A DNA stretch of 7,013 bases. Source: VAZQ01 sp040510075. GTDB lineage: Bacteria > Pseudomonadota > Alphaproteobacteria > Rhizobiales > Xanthobacteraceae. The notes below the pieces were generated by a model that was given only the letters and a program-made list of their open reading frames with translations, did no database searches and was not told the origin of the DNA. The stretch is from assembly GCA_040510075.1 (NCBI GenBank), contig JBEVJT010000302.1, positions 1 to 7,013 on the forward strand. The letters are read 5' to 3'. Position numbers and translations under genes: made by a program. Shown one piece after another: positions 1 to 5,905 of the stretch (its first letter is position 1; each line of letters starts with the position of its first letter).

Positions 1-1
1 C

Positions 2-190
2 GCAGCGCATAGGACTTTGCCCTGCGGGACGCGCGTGCGCGTGCACAACAAACAGAATGGACGCTCGGTCGTGGTCACGATCAACGATCGCGGACCTTAT
101 GTGCCCGGGCGGATCATTGACGTCACTCCTGCCGCAGCGACTGTCTTGGGGTTCAACGGAGTGGCACGGGTCGCCGTCACGACCGAATGA
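2..190 (+). CDS. RlpA-like double-psi beta-barrel protein, C-terminal part (5' end outside window)
   Basis: The reading frame is open from the window edge and ends at TGA 188-190, giving 62 residues. It carries the core of the RlpA-like double-psi beta-barrel: AAHRTLPCGTRVRV, then NGRSVVV, then INDRGPYVPGRIIDVTPAAA and a closing LGF. His and Asp of AAHR and INDRGP correspond to residues considered catalytic in Pseudomonas RlpA, a peptidoglycan lytic transglycosylase. No SPOR domain follows, so this is the short stand-alone form; it is probably exported, but the signal peptide would lie before the window. It is a close duplicate of the next gene (49 of 62 aligned residues identical by my count). 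Enzymatic activity is not established by the sequence. Confidence 0.85.
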   Translation, partial: AAHRTLPCGTRVRVHNKQNGRSVVVTINDRGPYVPGRIIDVTPAAATVLGFNGVARVAVTTE

Positions 191-383
191 AATGCCAAAG
201 CGGCCGTCGTTTGCTGTGGCAGTTGTCGCTTTCACGGAAATTTGAGGCCAAATCGAGAGTCAAGATGCGGGACTCATTTGTGGAACCGCGCAACACAGAC
301 GGACATGCCTGCCATGCGTTGATTGTTTGTTGTTCGCCTGATAGGCGGCCGCCCTTCCCCAACAAAATCAGAAAGGCCACAAG
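191..383. other. Intergenic spacer between the two rlpA-like genes
   Basis: This 193-base spacer is visibly less GC-rich than the rest of the window (runs such as TTGATTGTTTGTTGTT near 319-334). It ends in an AAAGG ribosome binding site at 372-376, seven bases before the ATG at 384. It contains a 10-base perfect palindrome GGCGGCCGCC at 344-353 but no following T-run, so I do not call a terminator. I found no convincing -35/-10 pair and no plausible coding frame; the small frames crossing it resemble nothing I know. Confidence 0.5.
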
Positions 384-719
384 ATGATTCGCATCATCAT
401 CTGGATTGCATCTTTGATCACAGCCCTGATGGGAGCAGCAGAGGCGGAACAGGGCACTGCGTCTCACTATGACAGATCGAGCGGCGCAAATGTTGCGTGC
501 GGCGGACCTCTCGATGAAGGCGCGCTGACCGCAGCGCACCGGACCCTGCCCTGCGGGACGCGGGTGCGCGTTCAGAACAAGCAGAACGGACGCTCCGTCG
601 TGGTCATGATCAATGACCGCGGCCCTTTTGTCTCTGGACGCATCATCGATCTGACACCTGCGGCAGCGCGTGCGCTGGGGTTCAGTGGCCTCGCACCGGT
701 GAGCGTGTCGCCCGAGTAG
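384..719 (+). CDS. Short exported RlpA-like double-psi beta-barrel protein
   Basis: This 111-residue protein has an N-terminal hydrophobic segment (about residues 3-18) and a signal-peptidase-like AEA site near residues 19-21, so it is probably exported to the periplasm. The rest is a single RlpA-like double-psi beta-barrel: ALTAAHRTLPCGTRVRV (47-63), NGRSVVVMINDRGPFVSGRIIDL (68-90), then AAARALGFSGLAPV. His52 and Asp78 align with His131 and Asp157 of Pseudomonas RlpA as I recall them. The position aligning with the family Glu (E120) is Gly41. Cys39 and Cys57 could form a disulfide. Bona fide RlpA proteins are longer lipoproteins with a C-terminal SPOR domain; this one has neither, so a septal role is not supported. 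The start is set by the signal peptide and AAAGG at 372-376. It sits directly downstream of its duplicate. Confidence 0.85.
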   Translation: MIRIIIWIASLITALMGAAEAEQGTASHYDRSSGANVACGGPLDEGALTAAHRTLPCGTRVRVQNKQNGRSVVVMINDRGPFVSGRIIDLTPAAARALGFSGLAPVSVSPE

Positions 720-731
720 CCCCCCGGTTGT

Positions 732-1404
732 CTACGACGGCGACCCTTCCCCGCGCAGCGGGGGAGGCATAAGGCCGTATCGGTCCAGGAGCGGAGGCGA
801 GGTGGCCGCGATGTGCGCAAGGAGCGCTGCGGCCGCCTGCTTCTCGTGCGCGCGCGACAGCCCTGCCGCCGCGAAGAGGACCGGCAATCTCGACGCCGGA
901 AACGGGCATCAGCTCGCTTAATTGCTGGATGCCAAGCTCGGCTTCGCCGGCCGCCACGGCCTCGCCCACGGGCCTGCTTTCCGTCGAGATGAGCCTGCCC
1001 TTCATTTGCCCTGCTATGCCCAGTCGCTCGATGAGCTGTGCAAAATAGATGCCGCTGACGCCGGTCTTGGAATGCGCGACCGAGCGCGCGGAAAGAAGCG
1101 CCCGCCTGAAAGCTTCCGGCGTGTCGATTGCGGGCTTCGGCTGACCCGCGCGCGTCGCAACCACAATCCCGGACCGGGCGAGCGCAACGCGCGTGCCGGC
1201 GACGATGCTCCCGAGCGCTGCAAGATTGTCCAGCGCTTCCTGCGCGAGAACGGCAACATCGCCGGGCACATCGCGCTCGATTTTCGTTTGCAGATCTGCC
1301 GTCGCGCCGAATGCGCACGTGACTTTGAGCGTAGTCCTGCGTTCAAAGTCGGGGATGCACTCGAGCATCACGGGTTGGAGGGCGGTACTGCAAAAGACGT
1401 GCAT
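732..1404 (-). pseudogene. Broken ModA-type (molybdate-family) periplasmic substrate-binding protein gene
   Basis: From ATG 1404 (GAGGG about ten bases upstream) the minus strand encodes a recognisable ModA-like substrate-binding protein: an N-terminal STALQPVMLECIPDFE, then the GDVAVLAQEALDNLAALGSIV segment, VALARSGIVVATRAGQPKP, SGIYFAQLIERLGI, and GEAELGIQQLSELMPVSGVEIAGPL. Homology then jumps to another frame at about 871-880: FAAAGLSRAHEKQ, AAAALLAHIAATSPPLL and DRYGLMP, ending at TAG 734-732. Family members normally have about nine further residues between GPL and FAAG, so the simplest reading is a short deletion (roughly 26-29 bases) that also shifted the frame. If translated, the original frame would run on in unrelated sequence to 682. 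No signal peptide is seen at the N-terminus. It belongs to the soluble anion-binding family, but the ligand is unknown. No transporter permease or ATPase gene is nearby. Confidence 0.75.
745..767. repeat. GC-rich palindromic repeat (hairpin) at the rlpA-like / ModA-like convergent junction
   Basis: The arms 745-754 (CCTTCCCCGC) and 758-767 (GCGGGGGAGG) pair over ten positions with one G-T type mismatch around a three-base loop. It resembles the elements at 4209-4298 and 5906-5928, suggesting one dispersed palindrome family. It lies just inside the 3' end of the broken ModA-like gene and 25 bases past the rlpA-like stop. It may help terminate or protect the 3' ends, but no T-run follows on the plus strand. 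Confidence 0.6.
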
Positions 1405-1488
1405 GCGAGTCACCCTCGCTTCGCTCAGCCACGACCCCCGTTTCGCGCAGCCGGGATTACGTGGTAGTGAAACACCGAGGAGTTGACC

Positions 1489-2781
1489 ATGGCGGCGCCA
1501 CTTAAAACGGTCGAGGGCACGCGCGATTTCGCCGGTCCCCTGCGCGAACTGGGCCGCGGCGCGCGCCGAGCGGCGCGCATTCTTGCGCTTGCCCCGACCG
1601 AGCAGAAGGATGCTGCGCTGGGCGCCATGGCCAACGCTCTGCGCGCGCAAAGGAGCGAAGTTCTCGCTGCCAACGCCCAGGACCTCGCCGAGGTCAAATC
1701 ATCAGGCGCGAGCGCAGCTTTCCTCGATCGCCTCGCGCTCGACGACAAGCGCATCGGCGCGATGATCCAGGGCCTCGAAGTGGTGCGCGGGCTTCCCGAC
1801 CCCGTCGGTGCAATCACCGAGCGCTGGTCGCGGCCCAACGGAATGACCATCGCGCGTGTGCGCGTGCCGCTCGGCGTCATCGGCCTCGTTTACGAGAGCC
1901 GCCCCAACGTCACGGCGGACGCGGCGGCGCTTTGTCTCAAATCCGGAAACGCCGCCATCCTGCGCGGGGGTTCTGAAAGTCAGCGCTCGAACGAAGCTAT
2001 TCACCGCGCGCTCGTTGCCGGCTTGTGCCAGGCCCAGCTGCCCGAGGCTGCCATTGCGCTCGTGCCCACGCGCGACCGCGCCGCGGTGGGCATGATGCTC
2101 GCCGGCCTTGACGGCACCATCGACGTGATCGTGCCGCGCGGCGGCAAGAGCCTGGTCGCGCGGGTTCAGAACGAGGCGCGCGTGCCGGTATTCGCGCATC
2201 TCGAAGGTGTTTGTCACGTCTACGTGCACGCATCGGCAAAGCTCGAAATGGCGAAGGCAATCGTTCTCAATGCGAAGATGCGGCGCACCGGTGTGTGCGG
2301 GGCGGCGGAGACGCTTCTCGTCGATGCCGTTGCGGCGCCGAGCCATCTTGTGCCGCTCGTGCGCATGCTGCTCGACGCCGGCTGCGAGGTGCGGGGGGAC
2401 GCGGCGACACGCGCCGTCGATCCCCGCGTAAAAGCGGCAACCGAAGAGGATTGGGCGACGGAATATCTCGATGCGATTATCGCGGTGAAAGTCGTAGACG
2501 GAGTCGGGCGTGCGATCGAGCACATCGAGCGCTATGGCTCGCAGCATACGGATGCGATCGTCGCGGAGGATGAGGCGGCTGAGCAGAAATTCCTACGCGA
2601 AGTCGATTCCGCAATCGTGCTGCACAACGCCTCGACCCAGTTTGCCGATGGCGGGGAGTTCGGGTTCGGCGCGGAAATCGGGATTGCCACGGGACGCTTT
2701 CACGCGCGCGGTCCCGTCGGGCTCGAGCAACTCACAACGTTCAAGTACCGCGTTCATGGCACGGGTCAGATCAGACCGTGA
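1489..2781 (+). CDS. proA: Gamma-glutamyl phosphate reductase (glutamate-5-semialdehyde dehydrogenase)
   Basis: ProA reduces gamma-glutamyl phosphate with NADPH to glutamate-5-semialdehyde in the cytosol, the second step of proline synthesis (EC 1.2.1.41). The 430-residue product is full length (E. coli ProA is about 417). Family landmarks in order are the nucleotide-binding region VPLGVIGLVYESRPNVTADA (127-146) with KSGNAAILRGGSES (151-164), PRGGKSLV (216-223), VFAHLEGVCHVYVH (234-247), the catalytic cysteine in RRTGVCGAAETLL (Cys270), and the C-terminal GGEFGFGAEIGIATGRFHARGPVGLEQLTTFKY block. I chose ATG 1489 over a TTG six bases upstream because GAGG at 1478-1481 is well spaced from it and the TTG overlaps the ribosome binding region. 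In related genomes proA often follows obg and proB; here it follows a divergent broken gene, with an 84-base gap that should hold its promoter, although no clear hexamers are visible. nadD follows. Confidence 0.97.
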   Translation: MAAPLKTVEGTRDFAGPLRELGRGARRAARILALAPTEQKDAALGAMANALRAQRSEVLAANAQDLAEVKSSGASAAFLDRLALDDKRIGAMIQGLEVVRGLPDPVGAITERWSRPNGMTIARVRVPLGVIGLVYESRPNVTADAAALCLKSGNAAILRGGSESQRSNEAIHRALVAGLCQAQLPEAAIALVPTRDRAAVGMMLAGLDGTIDVIVPRGGKSLVARVQNEARVPVFAHLEGVCHVYVHASAKLEMAKAIVLNAKMRRTGVCGAAETLLVDAVAAPSHLVPLVRMLLDAGCEVRGDAATRAVDPRVKAATEEDWATEYLDAIIAVKVVDGVGRAIEHIERYGSQHTDAIVAEDEAAEQKFLREVDSAIVLHNASTQFADGGEFGFGAEIGIATGRFHARGPVGLEQLTTFKYRVHGTGQIRP

Positions 2782-2874
2782 TTGCTGCCGCGTTCCGTGC
2801 GTCAAACGCGGTGCGCCAACTCGACAGAGCCCACTGCTCGAGCAGCACAGGCCAGTGGTGGAAAGACGCATCTG

Positions 2875-3582
2875 ATGCTTGTGTCCGCGCTTGCGCCGTC
2901 GCATTCCGTCTCGCTCGAGATGCGGCCAGGAGCCCATCGCGGCGGTGTCCGCGTGCGCCTGCCCGCGCACAGTCCGGGCATGCGCATCGGGCTTTTCGGC
3001 GGCACCTTCGATCCGCCGCACGACGCGCATCTCGGCGCGTGCCTCCTCGCCATGAAGCGGCTCAACCTCGACGCGGTGTGGTGGCTGGTGACGCCCGGCA
3101 ATCCGCTCAAGGACACGCGCGGGCTCGCACCGCTCGAGGAGCGGATGATTGCCGCTCGCTCGCTCGCCCGCCACCCGCGCATCAAGGTTCTCGACCTCGA
3201 AGCCCAGATCGGCACGCACTATACGTACGAAACTGTCGTCTATCTGCGCGCCCACTGTCCCGGCGTTTCGTTCGTCTGGATCATGGGCGCCGATAATCTG
3301 CGCAGCTTTCATCGCTGGCAGAAATGGCGCGGGATTGCCGGGCTCGTTGCGATCGCGGTCGTCGATCGATTGGGGCCGAGCCTCTATGCGAGCGCAAGCC
3401 CCGCCGGGCATGCGCTGGCGCGCCGGCGCATTCCTGAACGCGCGGCGCGGTCCCTGCCCGCGCGCAAGCTTCCGGCCTGGGTCTATCTGCACGGGCTGAA
3501 ATCGCCGCTCTCCTCAACCGCCCTGCGCGCCGCCCGCCTGGGCGCTCGGCTGCGGCCGGCACCGAAAAGCGCGCAGGCGTAG
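2875..3582 (+). CDS. nadD: Nicotinate-nucleotide adenylyltransferase
   Basis: NadD transfers AMP from ATP to nicotinate mononucleotide, giving deamido-NAD in the cytosolic NAD pathway (EC 2.7.7.18). The nucleotidyltransferase signature RIGLFGGTFDPPHDAHL holds the Gly-rich and HxxH elements (residues 37-53 from this start). WWLVTPGNPLKD (69-80) and WIMGADNLRSFHRWQKW (135-151) are typical of alphaproteobacterial NadD, and SSTALR (213-218) is the C-terminal ATP-binding ISSTxIR motif. The start is uncertain: ATG 2875 has GGAAAG nine bases upstream and gives 235 residues; ATG 2920 and ATG 2980 have no good site. The LPAHSPGMRIG stretch before Met36 looks like the conserved LPPHAPGMRIG lead-in I remember from rhizobial homologues, which argues against 2980. 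It lies 93 bases after proA and is probably cotranscribed with it. Confidence 0.93.
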   Translation: MLVSALAPSHSVSLEMRPGAHRGGVRVRLPAHSPGMRIGLFGGTFDPPHDAHLGACLLAMKRLNLDAVWWLVTPGNPLKDTRGLAPLEERMIAARSLARHPRIKVLDLEAQIGTHYTYETVVYLRAHCPGVSFVWIMGADNLRSFHRWQKWRGIAGLVAIAVVDRLGPSLYASASPAGHALARRRIPERAARSLPARKLPAWVYLHGLKSPLSSTALRAARLGARLRPAPKSAQA

Positions 3583-3686
3583 CCCGCGGTTCCGTGGCCG
3601 GAAGTGGGGAGCCCGCGACTCATGACGACAGTCGGGGATTATGGTGCCAAAGAGCAACAGGCGGGCGCATTTGCGCAGCTGGCCGG

Positions 3687-3716
3687 TTGAAACAAGCGGG
3701 GCGGAATGCCTATTTT
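3687..3716 (+). promoter_or_regulatory. Candidate sigma-70 type promoter for rsfS (-rlmH)
   Basis: TTGAAA at 3687-3692 and TATTTT at 3711-3716 are separated by 18 bases, matching the housekeeping consensus at five and four of six positions. They sit in the 177-base gap between nadD and rsfS, in a locally AT-richer patch. The predicted transcript start near 3723 would leave about 37 bases before the proposed rsfS start. This is a consensus match only. Confidence 0.4.
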
Positions 3717-3748
3717 AGCTTCATCCTGATTTGCGGATCCGCAACGAG

Positions 3749-3754
3749 AGGAAG
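3749..3754 (+). promoter_or_regulatory. Ribosome binding site that decides the rsfS start
   Basis: AGGAAG within GAGAGGAAGAACAC is the strongest Shine-Dalgarno-like sequence before rsfS. It stands five bases before CTG 3760 in the rsfS frame. No ATG, GTG or TTG occurs in that frame between the upstream stop (3727-3729) and ATG 3874, and ATG 3874 has no such site in front of it. Confidence 0.55.
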
Positions 3755-3759
3755 AACAC

Positions 3760-4170
3760 CTGCCAGCACCTGCGGTTTCCCGGCATGGCGCATACAGCGC
3801 TGCCGATGCGATCTCCCAGCCGCGACCCGCCGCCGAGGAGATCATTCGCCTGGTCCTCGCGCGTCTTGACGACATGAAGGCTGAGGACACCGTCACCATC
3901 GATCTTACCGGCAAGACCTCGATCGCGGATGCCATGGTTGTCACCTCCGGCAGGTCGAACCGGCATGTCGGATCCATGGCGGATCGCGTGCTAGACGACC
4001 TTGCTCGCGCCGGTGTCCGCGGCGCGCGAGTTGAAGGCATACCGCACTGCGACTGGGTGCTGATCGATGCCGGCGACGTGATCGTGCATGTGTTCAGGCC
4101 GGAAGTGCGCGCCTTCTACCAACTCGAGAAGATGTGGGCGGGCCCGCCGCACGGACCCCGCTTGAGCTGA
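3760..4170 (+). CDS. rsfS: Ribosomal silencing factor RsfS, probable CTG start
   Basis: RsfS binds ribosomal protein uL14 and blocks joining of the 30S and 50S subunits, slowing translation in stationary phase or starvation. The conserved body reads EEIIRLVLARLDDMKAEDTVTIDLTGKTSIADAMVV, then SGRSNRHVGSMADRV and the signature CDWVLIDAGDVIVHVFRPEVRAFYQLEKMW near the C-terminus. Starting at ATG 3874 would delete the first family helix (EEIIRLVLARLDD) and leave 98 residues without a ribosome binding site. Extending upstream, the only plausible initiator is CTG 3760, preceded by AGGAAG, giving 136 residues. Its N-terminal 25 residues (PAPAVSRHGAYSAADAISQP and onward) look unstructured. The alternatives are a lost ATG or a sequencing error. 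It is followed by rlmH, its usual partner, after a 179-base repeat-containing gap. Confidence 0.92.
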   Translation: MPAPAVSRHGAYSAADAISQPRPAAEEIIRLVLARLDDMKAEDTVTIDLTGKTSIADAMVVTSGRSNRHVGSMADRVLDDLARAGVRGARVEGIPHCDWVLIDAGDVIVHVFRPEVRAFYQLEKMWAGPPHGPRLS

Positions 4171-4208
4171 CACCGTCGCACCAGCCGCCAGGCAATCTCC
4201 GAGCAGTT

Positions 4209-4298
4209 CCCTCTCCCACCGGGAGAGGGTTAAGGTGAGGGGTTAAATCCTCTGATGGGGACCCCCTCACCCCAACCCTCTCCCCGCCGGGGAGAGGG
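4209..4298. repeat. Paired palindromic repeat (REP/BIME-like double hairpin) between rsfS and rlmH
   Basis: Two hairpins face each other. The first, 4209-4229, has a perfect nine-base stem CCCTCTCCC/GGGAGAGGG with loop ACC. The second, 4276-4298, has a perfect ten-base stem CCCTCTCCCC/GGGGAGAGGG with loop GCC. The flanks also pair: TTAAGGTGAGGGG after the first is nearly the reverse complement of CCCCTCACCCCAA before the second, so the whole unit is an imperfect inverted repeat. This is a widespread dispersed element in proteobacterial genomes, typically intergenic. In the rsfS-rlmH transcript it could form one long hairpin or two short ones and might alter readthrough or mRNA stability. Confidence 0.85.
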
Positions 4299-4349
4299 AG
4301 CAAGCCGAGTTTGTCGGTCATCCGATACGTGCAGCTCGGGAAGAGCCTC

Positions 4350-4829
4350 ATGCGCATTGTCGTGGCGGCGGTGGGTCGGCTCAAGCAGGGCTCCGAGCGC
4401 GAGCTCGCAGAGCGCTATCGCAAGCGCGCTGCCGACGCGGGGCGCAGCTCCGGCATCACCGGCGTCGACGTCATCGAGATCAAGGAAAGTCGCGCCGCCG
4501 ATCCCGGCCGCCGCATGCTGGAAGAATCCATTGCGATCGCGAATGTGCTCCCCGAGCGCGGGGTGGTCGTGCTTCTGGATCAGCGGGGCGAGAGCATGAG
4601 CAGCTCGTCATTCGCAGGGCGGCTTTCCGGCTGGCGGGCAGAGAACAAAGCCAGCGTCGCATTCGTGATCGGCGGCCACGATGGGCTCGCTCCTGCCCTG
4701 CGCGAGAAAGCCGATATCGCCATTGCTTTCGGACCCGCGACCTGGCCGCATCAGCTCCTGCGCATCATGCTCCTCGAGCAGATCTATCGCGCGGTCACGA
4801 TCCTGGTGGGTCACCCGTATCACAGATGA
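4350..4829 (+). CDS. rlmH: 23S rRNA (pseudouridine-1915-N3) methyltransferase
   Basis: RlmH is a small SPOUT-class enzyme that methylates pseudouridine 1915 in helix 69 of 23S rRNA on assembled 70S ribosomes, using S-adenosylmethionine. The 159-residue product has the normal length (about 155-160). It starts MRIVVAAVGRLK, then has LLDQRGESMSSSSFA (75-89), the AdoMet-binding knot segment FVIGGHDGL (105-113), and the C-terminal PHQLLRIMLLEQIYRA with the terminal GHPYHR. I chose ATG 4350 because GGGAAGAG lies just upstream (4338-4345) and it matches the family N-terminus; the frame can be opened at TTG 4311, but that adds 13 residues starting at the edge of the repeat. It pairs with rsfS in many bacteria. 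A stem-loop follows 21 bases past the stop. Confidence 0.96.
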   Translation: MRIVVAAVGRLKQGSERELAERYRKRAADAGRSSGITGVDVIEIKESRAADPGRRMLEESIAIANVLPERGVVVLLDQRGESMSSSSFAGRLSGWRAENKASVAFVIGGHDGLAPALREKADIAIAFGPATWPHQLLRIMLLEQIYRAVTILVGHPYHR

Positions 4830-4850
4830 CAGAGCACAGAGCAAAGAGCA

Positions 4851-4895
4851 CAGAGGACAGATAACGGCTTCCACTTTTCCGTCGTCTGTCCTCTG
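4851..4895. terminator. Stem-loop between convergent rlmH and xerC, candidate bidirectional terminator
   Basis: The arms 4851-4867 (CAGAGGACAGATAACGG) and 4879-4895 (CCGTCGTCTGTCCTCTG) pair at 15 of 17 positions around an 11-base loop. The stem lies in the 76-base gap between the stop codons of rlmH (plus) and xerC (minus), where a terminator serving both genes would be expected. No run of Ts follows on either strand, so it may act as a transcript-end stabiliser rather than a classical intrinsic terminator. The left arm ends a longer purine-rich AGAGCACAGAG tract. Confidence 0.5.
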
Positions 4896-4905
4896 TCGTC
4901 TGACC

Positions 4906-5859
4906 TCACGCCCTTGGATGGGAGCTCTTATAGGCGGCGAGCAGGCGGTCCGTGTCGACTGCGGTGTAGACCTGCGTGGTGGAGAGCGAGGCGTGGCCGA
5001 GGAGTTCCTGGATCGCGCGCAGGTCGGCGCCGCGGGACAGGAGATGCGTTGCGAACGAATGGCGCAGCGCGTGGGGCGTTGCGGTCTCGGGCAAGCCGAG
5101 CGCGCCGCGCATGCGCGCGACCGCAAGCTGCACGACCCGCGCTGACAGGCGGTCGCCCCGCGCGCCAACGAAAAGAGGACCCTCGGGTGCAGGCTCGAAC
5201 GGGCACAGCGCAAGGTAGTCCTCGATCGCGCGCATGACCTGCGGCAGGACTGGCACCATCCGCGTCTTGTTGCCCTTGCCAAGCACCGTGAGTGCATCGG
5301 CAGGCACGTCCTCGCGCTTGAGCGCAAGCGCTTCGGAGATGCGCAATCCCGAGCCGTAAAGGAGCGCGAGCACCGCGGCATCGCGCGCCAGGACCCATTG
5401 CGGGCGCTCTTCCCCAGCGCGCAAGGCCGTGTCGGTGATGCGCTTGGCCGCGGCAATCGGCAGCGGCTTGGGCAAGGTTTTGGCGAGCTTGGGCGCGCGA
5501 ACGGCACCGAGCGCACCAATGCTGCATTTGCGGCTACGTTCGAGATAACGCGCAAAGGATCGCACGCCCGCCAGCATGCGCGAAAGGGAGCGACCGCTTA
5601 TCCCATCGGCGCGCCGCCCCGCCATGAAGGCGCGCACGTCGAGCGGTTCGAGGCGGGAGAGCAAAGATAAATCCACTCGCGTGCCGAGATGGGCGCACAG
5701 GAAGGCGAGGAACTGGCGCACATCCCGCGCGTAAGCCTCGACCGTCTTGGGCGACATGCGCCGTTCGGCCGCAAGATGCGCAAGCCACTGCGCCGCTTCG
5801 GCCGCCACGTCCGAGGCGGCAAATGATGGCAGCGGCGCGTCGCATTTCGCTTCGGTCAT
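4906..5859 (-). CDS. xerC: Site-specific tyrosine recombinase XerC
   Basis: XerC acts with XerD at the chromosomal dif site to resolve chromosome dimers before division. The 317-residue product has the SAM-like core-binding domain (about 18-110, WLAHLAAERRMSPKTVEAYARDVRQFLAFL) and a complete catalytic domain. The residues matching XerD are Arg173 (GSGLRISEAL), Lys195 (GKGNKTRMVPV), His263 and Arg266 (HALRHSFATHLL), His289 (LLGHASLSTTQ) and nucleophile Tyr298; spacings from Arg266 onward equal those of E. coli XerD. The start at ATG 5859 gives a normal length but has no clear Shine-Dalgarno sequence. The gene is divergent from priA, with 68 bases between the starts, and convergent with rlmH. 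Location beside priA and the absence of integration features argue for a chromosomal Xer enzyme rather than a phage integrase; XerC rather than XerD is likely but not proven. Confidence 0.93.
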   Translation of the reverse strand: MTEAKCDAPLPSFAASDVAAEAAQWLAHLAAERRMSPKTVEAYARDVRQFLAFLCAHLGTRVDLSLLSRLEPLDVRAFMAGRRADGISGRSLSRMLAGVRSFARYLERSRKCSIGALGAVRAPKLAKTLPKPLPIAAAKRITDTALRAGEERPQWVLARDAAVLALLYGSGLRISEALALKREDVPADALTVLGKGNKTRMVPVLPQVMRAIEDYLALCPFEPAPEGPLFVGARGDRLSARVVQLAVARMRGALGLPETATPHALRHSFATHLLSRGADLRAIQELLGHASLSTTQVYTAVDTDRLLAAYKSSHPRA

Positions 5860-5905
5860 GCGGAGTTCATGCCATGCGCTCGTTCATTGTTGGTTAACTT
5901 GCTAA

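Noticed and set aside
323..347. Possible promoter before the second rlpA-like gene
   Set aside because: TTG-type -35 candidates exist but no acceptable -10 hexamer lies 16-18 bases downstream.
177..539. Minus-strand 120-residue frame over the spacer between the rlpA-like genes
   Set aside because: Overlaps the coding start of the second rlpA-like gene and shows no recognisable features; a random frame is more likely.
572..1318. Minus-strand 248-residue frame overlapping the broken ModA-like gene
   Set aside because: Only its part near 732-880 matches the ModA-like C-terminus; the rest is an Arg-rich shadow frame and it runs antisense through the rlpA-like gene.
922..1467. Plus-strand 181-residue frame opposite the ModA-like gene
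   Set aside because: It is antisense to clear ModA-like homology, and its protein resembles no family I know.
1702..2547. Minus-strand 281-residue frame inside proA
   Set aside because: Antisense shadow of a strongly conserved gene in GC-rich DNA, where long false frames are common.
2593..3492. Minus-strand 299-residue frame across the proA end and nadD
   Set aside because: Antisense to two conserved genes and without recognisable domains.
3785..3876. Short plus-strand frame (30 codons) whose TGA overlaps ATG 3874 of rsfS as ATGA
   Set aside because: This could suggest translational coupling, but it is out of frame with conserved RsfS sequence over the same bases, which must be read in the rsfS frame.
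4094..4384. Minus-strand frame of 96 residues containing LPLPGGERVGVRG and LTPHLNPLPVGEG
   Set aside because: These peptides are translations of the palindromic repeat and are a well-known kind of false gene; the rest is antisense to rsfS and rlmH.
4608..5555. Minus-strand 315-residue frame across xerC and rlmH
   Set aside because: Ser/Arg-rich out-of-frame reading of xerC continuing antisense through rlmH; no domain.
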